Origin: an uncultured Acidaminococcus sp.
GTDB taxonomy: Bacteria > Bacillota > Negativicutes > Acidaminococcales > Acidaminococcaceae
Length of the DNA: 19,367 nt
Direction: 5' to 3'
Assembly (NCBI GenBank): GCA_900538365.1
Contig: UPXT01000043.1
Coordinates: 1 to 19,367 of the forward strand
Below, piece by piece: positions 1 through 6,282 of the stretch. The translations under genes were made by a program, and so were the position numbers. Every line of letters begins with the position of its first letter. Positions within the stretch are counted from its first letter, which is position 1. Under the pieces are notes generated by a model, which made no database searches, was not told the DNA's origin, and saw only the letters and a program-made list of their open reading frames with translations.

Positions 1-435
1 TCCTTTTTCAATATTTATTTGTCCATGACCCCACAAATTTCCGTGAAGAACCAATAAAATACAAATAAAACATTAAAAACATTGCATAACAATCTAATAT
101 AGTGGTATATAACACTATTATGAAAATGTTTCAATTAGTTTTTCTAAGAGAAAAACTAACTATTTAGAATTTGAATTAATGATATTCATAGAATAAAATT
201 GAAATAACAGAAAATTACATCTTATCCGAAGCAGATTGCATCAGATGTAATGCGGGGAGAATCGAATATTGATGCCTTCTTTTATGATGAATCACGTATT
301 TTCTGAAATCATGGAAGATTATAAACCTTCAATTAGGTGTTGATTCTTCTGCAATGTGGAAGGAATCTCATAAGAATCCCGCCTTCCTCTATCGTGGAAG
401 GAAGGCAGGCAATAAAGAAAAGGAGTGTTGAAGTT
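1..435. other. AT-rich gene-free leader upstream of tctC
   Basis: No convincing gene is seen here. The first 230 bases are very AT-rich and carry a perfect 11-bp inverted repeat (135-145 with 149-159, loop AAG), a possible sigma-A promoter at 171-199, a 9-bp inverted repeat ATTACATCT/AGATGTAAT (214-222 with 243-251), and a small GCCTTCC/GGAAGGC hairpin (381-387 with 400-406) just before the tctC ribosome binding site. The stretch is best read as the regulatory region and leader of the tct operon, but no recognised riboswitch motif is visible. Confidence 0.6.
171..199 (+). promoter_or_regulatory. Candidate promoter for tctCBA
   Basis: TTGAAT (171-176) and TAAAAT (194-199) are separated by 17 bases, a good match to a housekeeping promoter. 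The surrounding sequence is so AT-rich that chance matches are likely. It would give a leader of about 230 nt before tctC. Confidence 0.35.
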
Positions 436-1512
436 ATGGGTAAATTAGGAAAACGAATCATGGCATGTCTTAGTGCCAGCCTCGTTGTCATGTCCTTGGC
501 CGGCTGCAGTGTCGGCGGCGGTGGCAATGGTGGGGACCAAAAATCGACTGCGGGCAGCCTCAAGGGGAAAAATGTCCGAGTCGTCATCGGTTCCACTTCG
601 ACTTCTGGTGACTCTTACATGATGGCCGATCTTGTTACGCGCTATCTTTCTAAGAAAATGGGTTTCAAAGGTAAGGTTGACGCCATCGGGAACTCTGCAG
701 CACTTGATACCATTTCCAAGGCCAAGGGCGATGGTACGACGGTCATGATGTTCCACGATATGACTTTTTTGAGCGTACTCTTTGGCTCTGTTGATAAGAA
801 ATATGCTCTGGAAAACTTGACAGTTGGTCCTCGTATCGGTCAGAACCCTGGCGGTTGCTTTGGGGCTGCTAAGGATGCTCCGTACAAGACCCTTTCTGAA
901 GTGACGAAATACTTGAAAGCAAACCCGGATAAGACGGTTTCCTTCAATATTGAATCGGGAGCAACGAGCCACCTTGCTTTCGTTGCTTACTACCTTGATG
1001 TAAAACGTAAGGAAGGCGATGCTGTTGCCAGCCGCATCAAAGCAATCGTTGGCGGCACGACGGCTGATAAGCTGCAGCGCCTCTGGGACCGCAATGCTGA
1101 CGTTATCTACGGTGATACCTCTGCTTTCGAACAATATACCAAGGATGGTGTCGATGCTAAACTTGCAATGAACATGTTTGATTCCTGCGGCAAGGTGAAC
1201 GGGCTTAAAATTAACTCCATGGCTGAAGACGGAATTGAATTTGAAGGCAAACCCTTCGACTTTGCAAAAGATTTTGCCATGTACTTCCCGAAGAACATGG
1301 ATGAAAAGGTCCTCAAAGAATATGAAGCGGCTATGGTTGAAATCGTAAAGGATCCGCAGTTCCAGAAAGACATGGCTGCCCTTTACTACAACACGTTGAA
1401 ACCTGAAGAAGTAACTCTTCAGGCTTCCAAGGACTTCATCTATGGTAAACGTAAGATGTGTGAATCCTTGATTAAACAAGCTCCGGCTCTGGATACGCTG
1501 ACCAGCCACTGA
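436..1512 (+). CDS. tctC: Tripartite tricarboxylate transporter substrate-binding lipoprotein (TctC family)
   Basis: Probable extracytoplasmic solute receptor that captures a carboxylate (citrate-like; exact ligand unknown) and delivers it to the TctAB membrane complex. The ATG at 436 is preferred over an upstream in-frame ATG at 337 because it has AAGGAG about 11 bases upstream and begins directly with a lipoprotein signal: a basic N-terminus, a hydrophobic stretch, then LAGC at residues 21-24, so Cys24 is the lipidated residue. A Gly/Asn-rich linker follows, then the periplasmic binding fold (VRVVIGSTSTSGDSYMMADL near residue 55). The 358 residues compare with about 320 for the family, the excess being signal and linker. 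The two genes downstream are tctB and tctA, which supports the assignment. A terminator-like hairpin after the stop suggests this gene is transcribed more than they are. Confidence 0.85.
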   Translation: MGKLGKRIMACLSASLVVMSLAGCSVGGGGNGGDQKSTAGSLKGKNVRVVIGSTSTSGDSYMMADLVTRYLSKKMGFKGKVDAIGNSAALDTISKAKGDGTTVMMFHDMTFLSVLFGSVDKKYALENLTVGPRIGQNPGGCFGAAKDAPYKTLSEVTKYLKANPDKTVSFNIESGATSHLAFVAYYLDVKRKEGDAVASRIKAIVGGTTADKLQRLWDRNADVIYGDTSAFEQYTKDGVDAKLAMNMFDSCGKVNGLKINSMAEDGIEFEGKPFDFAKDFAMYFPKNMDEKVLKEYEAAMVEIVKDPQFQKDMAALYYNTLKPEEVTLQASKDFIYGKRKMCESLIKQAPALDTLTSH

Positions 1513-1544
1513 GAACGGTCCTTCATCTAAGTGAAATCAAATGG

Positions 1545-1591
1545 CGCTTCCCGATGCGAAATGAAATAGATGTCTTCGGGAAGCGTTTTTT
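1545..1591 (+). terminator. Intercistronic hairpin between tctC and tctB (attenuator)
   Basis: CGCTTCCCGA (1545-1554) pairs perfectly over 10 bp with TCGGGAAGCG (1576-1585) across a 21-base loop and is followed at once by six T residues (1586-1591). This is the form of an intrinsic terminator, placed inside the operon before the tctB start. It probably ends part of the transcripts or protects the 3' end of tctC mRNA. Confidence 0.7.
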
Positions 1592-1617
1592 ATGAAAAGA
1601 AAGAGGGGAAAGAAAAT

Positions 1618-2055
1618 ATGATCAGTGTGGTTTATTCCACAGAGCACTTGCTGATGCCGAAAATCATCGGTACATTGCTCGTTATCATGCTTGCTGTCAT
1701 AGTCCTTGTAGAGGGCCGGGAACGTAAGGCAGCAACCGGAAAATTCTTTGGCAGCTTTGGCCCGTTCTTCCGTGAAAATGCGGATTTCAAGAAACTTTTC
1801 GGTACGCTGCTCCTATTCATTGGCTACATTTTTGTTGTTGAAGAGGTTGGCTTTACGGTTACCAGCATTATTTTTGTATTCCTCTTCAATGTACTTTATA
1901 CAGGTTGGAGTAAAAAGGCTCTTCGAACGAGTCTTATAATTTCCATCCTGGCACCTGTCATTGTCAGTCTAATTTTTGGTGTTGCTTTCAATATTACGCT
2001 TCCCAGCGGAATTTGCAGTATCACCTTCATTGATTACGGCATCACGATTTACTGA
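1618..2055 (+). CDS. tctB: Tripartite tricarboxylate transporter small membrane subunit (TctB family)
   Basis: Small membrane subunit that assembles with TctA in the inner membrane. The ATG at 1618 is chosen because GAGGGGAAAG lies just upstream; an in-frame start at 1570 would place the first residues inside the preceding hairpin. The 145-residue product has four predicted membrane helices (about 13-32, 57-73, 78-95 and 101-124) with a charged cytoplasmic loop (GRERKAATGK) after the first, the usual TctB topology and length. TctB sequences diverge strongly, so the call rests on topology and on its position between tctC and tctA. The tctA start lies 19 bases downstream. Confidence 0.8.
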   Translation: MISVVYSTEHLLMPKIIGTLLVIMLAVIVLVEGRERKAATGKFFGSFGPFFRENADFKKLFGTLLLFIGYIFVVEEVGFTVTSIIFVFLFNVLYTGWSKKALRTSLIISILAPVIVSLIFGVAFNITLPSGICSITFIDYGITIY

Positions 2056-2074
2056 GAAAGGAGGATAGCCCATC

Positions 2075-3559
2075 ATGATTACATTTACTTTTACTCACGT
2101 TTTGGTCTGTCTCCTTGGTGTTATTGGCGGGATTGTCTTTGGCGCCATTCCGGGCATGACAGCGACTATGGCTGTTGCTGTTTTTCTGCCTTTGACCTAT
2201 GCCTATGATATTCAGACAGCCATGTTCCTGCTCTTGGGTCTTTATGTCGGCGGGATTTCAGGCGGTCTTGTTCCTGCTATCTTGATTAATATCCCTGGCA
2301 CGCCATCTTCAATTACAACGACTTTTGATGGTTTTCCTATGGCAAAACGAGGCGAGAGTGAACGTGCCCTGAAGGTTGGGATTCTCTCCAGCTTTATCGG
2401 GGGCATGATTTCCTTGGCCTGTCTAGCTCTTTTGACGCCAGTCCTCAGTGCCTTTGCATTAAGTTTCAGTGCTGTAGAAAAGTTCCTTATTATCCTCTTT
2501 GCCCTTACAGTCATTGCTGCTCTTTCCAATGGACAGATGCTGCGTGGTATTTTTGCTGGCTTCCTCGGTGTTTTCATCAGTCTTATGGGGATGTTCAGTG
2601 TCAACAATGCATACCGTATGGTTCCTGATTCCCTGATGACTTACATGCAAGACGGGTTCCAACTTCTGCCGGTCCTCATTGGACTTTTTGCTATTGGCCA
2701 AATCTTTGAGGAAGCAGAAGAAGGTATGACCTTTAATCTCAAACGTGTTGACGAAGGTGGGATCGAAGGTAAGAAATTCTCTCTCAGCGATTTCAAGGGA
2801 CAAGGCGTCAATCTAATTCGTTCGGCTTTGATTGGGACTTTTGTTGGTGTCCTTCCTGGTGTTGGCGGATCTGCCGCATCCATTCTGTCCTATGCACAGG
2901 CAAAAAGTTTTTCCAAACACCCTGAACTGATGGGAACGGGTGTCCCTGAGGGTCTTATTGCTTCAGAAACCTCTAACAATAGCCTTACGGGCGGCGCTCT
3001 CATTCCACTTCTGAGCTTGGGTATTCCTGGTGACTCGACGACGGCTGTCCTTATTTCTGCCTTCATGTTCCAGGGTATTCAAGTAGGTCCGCTCTTTATT
3101 GCCCAGAACCCAGATACATGGAACTGCATTCTTGTCGGGATGCTTCTTGCAAACATTATCATGTTCCTGTGCATGTTCTATCCAATTAAGTGGATCAGCA
3201 AACTCGTTTATATTCCTAAACAACGCCTTTATCCGGTCATTATGATGATTTGCATTGTAGGTGCTTACGCTACGAAAAATGGCCGTATCTTTGATGTGTG
3301 GACGCTCCTGGGATTTGGTATCGTTGGTTATCTCTTTGGTAAGATCCACATTCCATCGTCTTGTTTCCTCATCGGCTTTATTCTGGGTAAGGACCTTGAA
3401 AACTACTTCATCCAATCTATTAGTGCCTCAAAGGGCAGCCTTGCGGTGTTCTTCTCTCGGCCAATCGGTCTTTTCATCTGGGTCCTCATTGCCATTTCCA
3501 TCTGGTATTCCTTCTATAACGCCAGAAAGCTGAAAAAGCAAAAAGCTGCCCAACAGTAA
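2075..3559 (+). CDS. tctA: Tripartite tricarboxylate transporter large permease (TctA family)
   Basis: Main permease of the tripartite tricarboxylate transporter; it forms the translocation path with TctB and couples uptake to an ion gradient. The 494 residues match the family length of about 500, with roughly a dozen hydrophobic segments. Family signatures are clear: GAIPGMTA (23-30), the NIPGTPSS loop (72-79), PGVGGSAAS (261-269) and SLGIPGDSTTA (314-324); the two Pro-Gly loop regions reflect the internal duplication of TctA. The ATG at 2075 has GAAAGGAGG about 11 bases upstream, overlapping the end of tctB, so translation is probably coupled. It is the last gene of the operon and is followed by a hairpin at 3583-3624. 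Confidence 0.93.
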   Translation: MITFTFTHVLVCLLGVIGGIVFGAIPGMTATMAVAVFLPLTYAYDIQTAMFLLLGLYVGGISGGLVPAILINIPGTPSSITTTFDGFPMAKRGESERALKVGILSSFIGGMISLACLALLTPVLSAFALSFSAVEKFLIILFALTVIAALSNGQMLRGIFAGFLGVFISLMGMFSVNNAYRMVPDSLMTYMQDGFQLLPVLIGLFAIGQIFEEAEEGMTFNLKRVDEGGIEGKKFSLSDFKGQGVNLIRSALIGTFVGVLPGVGGSAASILSYAQAKSFSKHPELMGTGVPEGLIASETSNNSLTGGALIPLLSLGIPGDSTTAVLISAFMFQGIQVGPLFIAQNPDTWNCILVGMLLANIIMFLCMFYPIKWISKLVYIPKQRLYPVIMMICIVGAYATKNGRIFDVWTLLGFGIVGYLFGKIHIPSSCFLIGFILGKDLENYFIQSISASKGSLAVFFSRPIGLFIWVLIAISIWYSFYNARKLKKQKAAQQ

Positions 3560-3582
3560 CATTGCCTGTTCTTCAACTCCAT

Positions 3583-3624
3583 ATATGAAAGGCCATCTTC
3601 CACCCGGAAGGTGGCCTTTCATAT
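3583..3624 (+). terminator. Long hairpin downstream of tctA
   Basis: Arms 3583-3601 and 3606-3624 pair over 19 bp with one G-U wobble and a four-base loop (ACCC). No T-run follows directly, but a second terminator stem begins one base later. It probably acts with that stem to end the tct transcript and stabilise its 3' end. Confidence 0.6.
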
Positions 3625-3683
3625 CACTTCTTGTAAATGAAAAAACTGCCCTTAGCGGGCAGTTTTTTCATTTACAAGAAGTG
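3625..3683. terminator. Perfect 27-bp bidirectional terminator between convergent genes
   Basis: Arms 3625-3651 and 3657-3683 are exact reverse complements (27 bp) around the loop TTAGC. The core AAAAAACTGCCC-loop-GGGCAGTTTTTT is a classic terminator in both directions, serving tctA on + and the gene ending at 3652 on -. The second arm is also coding sequence for the last residues of the minus-strand gene, and the stop codon of that gene lies in the loop. Confidence 0.88.
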
Positions 3684-4548
3684 ACGCCAGATGCACAATC
3701 TTATCGAGCTCCGGCATGGGGTCAAAGGTAAGAAGTTTTTCTGAAGGCGCTGTGCGGACCGTAATCGGCATGGCAAAGAAACGGCCCCGCAGAAACACGT
3801 CCATTTGGTTTTTGCGGACACTGATTGCAATGCGGCCGGGTGTGTAATCGGAAAGTGTCTTCAAGGCATCAAGGAAAGGCTCCGATAAGGTGACTTTCCC
3901 CGTTTTGCCGTAGAGGGCAAAATCCTTATTGAGACGAATATCAGGCACTTTGAGATTGATAAGTTGGGGATGTGCATCAAAGAATGCAAGACGCATCGGC
4001 GTAGGGAAGGAGTCCTTTTGGAGCAGCCTAAAATCAAGATCCGTTTCCTTGGGAAGCGTTAAGTGGAACCAGGCCCCGCTATTCATGTGGATTCGTTTCT
4101 TCCCTTTTTCTTTCAGTTTAAAAAAGCAGGGGAGGGTGGCATCGCAGACGGAAATGGGGACATCCTTATAGGTGCCGCTCATGCCTTGTGCAAAATAGGG
4201 CTTTGCTTTATCGTCAGAGAGTGTAATGAGCTCTGCTTCATGAACCGTTGTCGCCGTTATCTCACCGCCGCTTTGGGGAAGTGGCGGCTCAGAATGCAGT
4301 TTCTTTGCTGTCGTAAGACGCAGGTTTTCCCGAGTGACGGACGCAAGATAGTTTTTTTGTTTTTTGCGCAGATAAAAAATTTGGTAAATGACGGCAGCCG
4401 CCAACAGGACGAGGGAAAGACCTCGATTGAAGAAGGTCGCCGCCGCTGCTATGGCAAGGATGGGAATGATGAGAAAGGACGCTTTCTTATAGGTTTTATA
4501 CTCATTGATGAGGGTTTTGATGATTTCCTTAGGTTCTCTTTCTGTCAT
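3652..4548 (-). CDS. Two-helix membrane protein resembling DUF3137
   Basis: Function unknown. The 298-residue protein starts with a short charged segment, has two adjacent membrane helices (about 24-40 and 43-60), a basic stretch (LRKKQKNYL), and then a soluble domain. Segments such as SGTYKDVPI (124-132) and DIRLNKDFALYGKTGKVTL (203-221), followed by a late DPMPELDKIVHLASLL, recall the layout of DUF3137 proteins. That resemblance is from memory of the family and was not tested. The only good Shine-Dalgarno sequence (AAGGAGG, 4576-4582) is 27 bases from the ATG, and a 7-bp hairpin (4553-4573) between them would reduce the gap to 6 bases. Its 3' end forms one arm of the terminator shared with tctA. 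Confidence 0.75.
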   Translation of the reverse strand: MTEREPKEIIKTLINEYKTYKKASFLIIPILAIAAAATFFNRGLSLVLLAAAVIYQIFYLRKKQKNYLASVTRENLRLTTAKKLHSEPPLPQSGGEITATTVHEAELITLSDDKAKPYFAQGMSGTYKDVPISVCDATLPCFFKLKEKGKKRIHMNSGAWFHLTLPKETDLDFRLLQKDSFPTPMRLAFFDAHPQLINLKVPDIRLNKDFALYGKTGKVTLSEPFLDALKTLSDYTPGRIAISVRKNQMDVFLRGRFFAMPITVRTAPSEKLLTFDPMPELDKIVHLASLLVNEKTAR

Positions 4549-4552
4549 GACC

Positions 4553-4582
4553 TGGTTCCGTAAGGGGGAACCACACCTCCTT
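4553..4582 (-). promoter_or_regulatory. Hairpin-bridged ribosome binding site
   Basis: On the minus strand AAGGAGG (4582-4576) is followed by TG, the arm TGGTTCC (4573-4567), loop CCCTTAC, the arm GGAACCA (4559-4553), GGTC and the ATG at 4548. The arms are perfectly complementary. With the hairpin formed, the Shine-Dalgarno to ATG spacing falls from 27 to 6 bases. Confidence 0.55.
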
Positions 4583-4657
4583 TTTGCTGTAACGTCTTTC
4601 CTTTAAGTTTACCATAGATGGGAACGAGTCACCACAGTAAAACGGCCATTTTACCAA

Positions 4658-4695
4658 TAAAAGAAAGGCGTGGTGGAAGGTGTTCCATCGCGCCT
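4658..4695 (-). terminator. Weak terminator downstream of the LysR and small-protein genes
   Basis: On the minus strand AGGCG and TGGAA pair with TTCCA and CGCCT (4666-4695) around a four-base loop with a 3x3 internal loop, followed by the T-rich TTCTTTT. Stability looks moderate. An inverted repeat GTAAAA/TTTTAC (4637-4642 with 4649-4654) follows it and may belong to the promoter region of the next gene. Confidence 0.45.
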
Positions 4696-4714
4696 GTTGG
4701 CTGATTACTTCTTT

Positions 4715-4930
4715 CTATTTCTCCATCCATGCGGCTTTTCCTTCCGTCACCACAATTTTTTTTGGTGCGGTCACAAGGCTGCATTCCGGCCCGTCCAGGG
4801 CATAGGCTTCAAAGTAGACATGCCCCGCATCATCTTTTTTGCTGACGACAATGGAAAAGCTGTTCTTTTTCGCAAAGATCAGGGCAATCTCCTTATCCTT
4901 CATCGTTTTTTTGTCCTTTTCTTTCGTCAT
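4715..4930 (-). CDS. Small hypothetical protein overlapping the LysR gene end
   Basis: A 71-residue, Lys-rich, soluble-looking protein that I do not recognise. It begins MTKEKDKKTMKDKEIALIF and continues with alternating hydrophobic residues (SFSIVVS, HVYFEAYAL, KIVVTEG) suggesting a small beta-rich fold. The ATG at 4930 has AGGAG 11 bases upstream. A second ATG at 4903, with AAGGA upstream, would shorten it to 62 residues. Either start lies inside the last codons of the LysR gene (stop at 4893), so the two are probably co-transcribed and translationally coupled. There is no signal peptide or membrane segment. Confidence 0.55.
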   Translation of the reverse strand: MTKEKDKKTMKDKEIALIFAKKNSFSIVVSKKDDAGHVYFEAYALDGPECSLVTAPKKIVVTEGKAAWMEK

Positions 4931-5852
4931 TTTTTCGGTAGCTCCTGGGCTTTTTCCAGTAACTTGCCGCCATGTCAATGAAGTCACGAGCGGCACGGCT
5001 GAGGGTCGTACCTTTTTGGTAGCTTGCCGTCATGGACCAGCGCAGGGGCGTTTCAAAGGAAAAATAGCGGATGCCTTTGGTAAAATGACGGGCCGTCGAT
5101 TCGGCGACGATGCCGCAGGAAATTCCGGCCCTGACCATTTCGAGGATGGTGGAGGGGTTCTGCGTTTCAAAAAGGACATGGGGGGCAATCCCTTTTTCCC
5201 TAAAAGCGGCATCGATGGAGGGACGCATGGTTGTTTCCTTTCGCAATAGGATAAAGGGATGATTGGCCAGTTCGGATAGGGAAAGTCTGGGATAAGCGCT
5301 TTCTTTTGCCTCCAGGACGCCTGTAACGGCAAGGGAAGCGGGCACGGCAAGCAGGATTTCTTCCTCAAAAAGGGTCTCATAAGCATTCTGGGTCTCTTGA
5401 TCCGGAAAGAGGGTCATGAAGCCAAAATCAATGTCGCCACGGGCAATGAGGGGCTGCATGCGGTAAATGTTGAGCTCGTAAGGAACAACGACCATGTGAG
5501 GATATTTTTTGTGAAATCGGGGATAGACGTGGACGAACATATCGGGACCGCGGACCGGTGTCATTCCAATGGATAGGGTCCCTTTATAGCTTCCCGTAAG
5601 ATCGCTGATTTCCGCATAAGTCCTGTTCTTTGTGCGGAGCATCTCCCGTGCGCCCTTGAGGTAGATTTCACCGGCCTGGGTGGGAATCATTTCCGTTTTG
5701 GTGCGGCGAAAGAGGGCTGTTCCGAGCTCCCGCTCGATCTTAAGGAGCTGCTGGTTCAGGGCGGACTGGGTGAGATAAAGCTTTTCCGCCGCCTTGGTGA
5801 TGCTTTTTTCTTCGGCAATCTTGATGATATTTTCAATAAGATGAGTATCCAT
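4893..5852 (-). CDS. LysR-family transcriptional regulator
   Basis: A 319-residue LysR-type regulator. The N-terminal winged helix-turn-helix is clear (SITKAAEKLYLTQSALNQQL near residues 17-36, then LGTALFRRTKTEMIPTQAGE), followed by the linker helix and a periplasmic-binding-like effector domain opening with YKGTLSIGMTPVRG. The ATG at 5852 is preferred over an in-frame start at 5882 because AGGGAG lies about 10 bases upstream and the family conserved region begins almost immediately. The charged C-terminal tail (SYRKNDERKGQKNDEG) overlaps the start of the next small gene. The target is not evident: no divergent metabolic gene sits next to it, so it may act on itself, on a distant locus, or on the nearby tct genes. 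Its promoter at 5881-5909 merges with the upstream autotransporter terminator. Confidence 0.9.
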   Translation of the reverse strand: MDTHLIENIIKIAEEKSITKAAEKLYLTQSALNQQLLKIERELGTALFRRTKTEMIPTQAGEIYLKGAREMLRTKNRTYAEISDLTGSYKGTLSIGMTPVRGPDMFVHVYPRFHKKYPHMVVVPYELNIYRMQPLIARGDIDFGFMTLFPDQETQNAYETLFEEEILLAVPASLAVTGVLEAKESAYPRLSLSELANHPFILLRKETTMRPSIDAAFREKGIAPHVLFETQNPSTILEMVRAGISCGIVAESTARHFTKGIRYFSFETPLRWSMTASYQKGTTLSRAARDFIDMAASYWKKPRSYRKNDERKGQKNDEG

Positions 5853-5880
5853 GGCGCTTCTCCCTAGACTTGATGCTGTC

Positions 5881-5909
5881 ATTATACTACAGTGCTTTTT
5901 TCAAGGCAA
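5881..5909 (-). promoter_or_regulatory. Promoter of the LysR gene
   Basis: On the minus strand TTGCCT (5909-5904), a 17-base spacer and a perfect TATAAT (5886-5881) form a good promoter ending 28 bases before the LysR start. The -35 box shares two bases with the T-run of the preceding autotransporter terminator. Confidence 0.6.
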
Positions 5910-5948
5910 AAAAGAGGCCTTCTCCCTGAATATGAAGGAGAAGACCTC
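5908..5948 (-). terminator. Terminator of the autotransporter gene
   Basis: On the minus strand GAGGTCTTCTCC (5948-5937) pairs with GGAGAAGGCCTC (5925-5914), with one wobble pair, and is followed by six T residues (5913-5908). It lies 25 bases after the original autotransporter stop codon. Confidence 0.82.
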
Positions 5949-5973
5949 CGAAAGGTTCCTTGTAAGGACGCAG

Positions 5974-6282
5974 TCAGAACTTCCAATTGAATCCAGCTCG
6001 GATGCTGTAGGTGCGATGATAGTCATGCCCGACATAGCGCTCCACGTCAAAGTACATGGACTGTTTATCCCCGGTCTTGACGCTGTAGCCAAGGCCGATA
6101 ACGCCCCAGGTTCCTTTTTGGTCATTTGTTTTGGTATAACGGTCGGTGCCATATGCAGCTGTTACATCATCTCCATCGAGAAATTCGTGGAGGAGGGAGG
6201 CCTTGAAATAGCATTTGCTGTCAAGTTTCGGGTCGAGGCGCTTTACAAGGTCAAAGCCGAGGCGCCCCACAAGGCTCCAGCT
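5974..6282 (-). pseudogene. Detached C-terminal barrel segment of the autotransporter
   Basis: This reading frame encodes the last 102 residues of the autotransporter beta-barrel, starting SWSLVGRLGFDLVKRLDP and ending in alternating barrel strands and FNWKF at the stop (5974-5976). The terminal Phe is the usual recognition feature for barrel assembly by BamA. It continues the upstream 6243-9458 gene exactly when 71 bp are removed, so it is not an independent gene. GTG codons exist inside it, but no convincing ribosome binding site was seen. Confidence 0.85.

Noticed and set aside
120..167. 15-codon reading frame (MKMFQLVFLREKLTI) in the leader region
   Set aside because: It has no ribosome binding site, most of it is an inverted repeat, and in such AT-rich DNA it is expected by chance.
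337..435. Upstream start for tctC that would add 33 residues
   Set aside because: It would bury the lipoprotein signal inside the protein, and the strong ribosome binding site belongs to the ATG at 436.
445..1509. 354-residue reading frame antisense to tctC
   Set aside because: It lies entirely opposite a well-supported gene, has no recognisable domain, and reads as a shadow of tctC codon use.
3652..4548. DUF3137-like gene as a transporter accessory of the tct operon
   Set aside because: It is on the opposite strand, with its own ribosome binding site and a shared terminator, so there is no operon link to tct.
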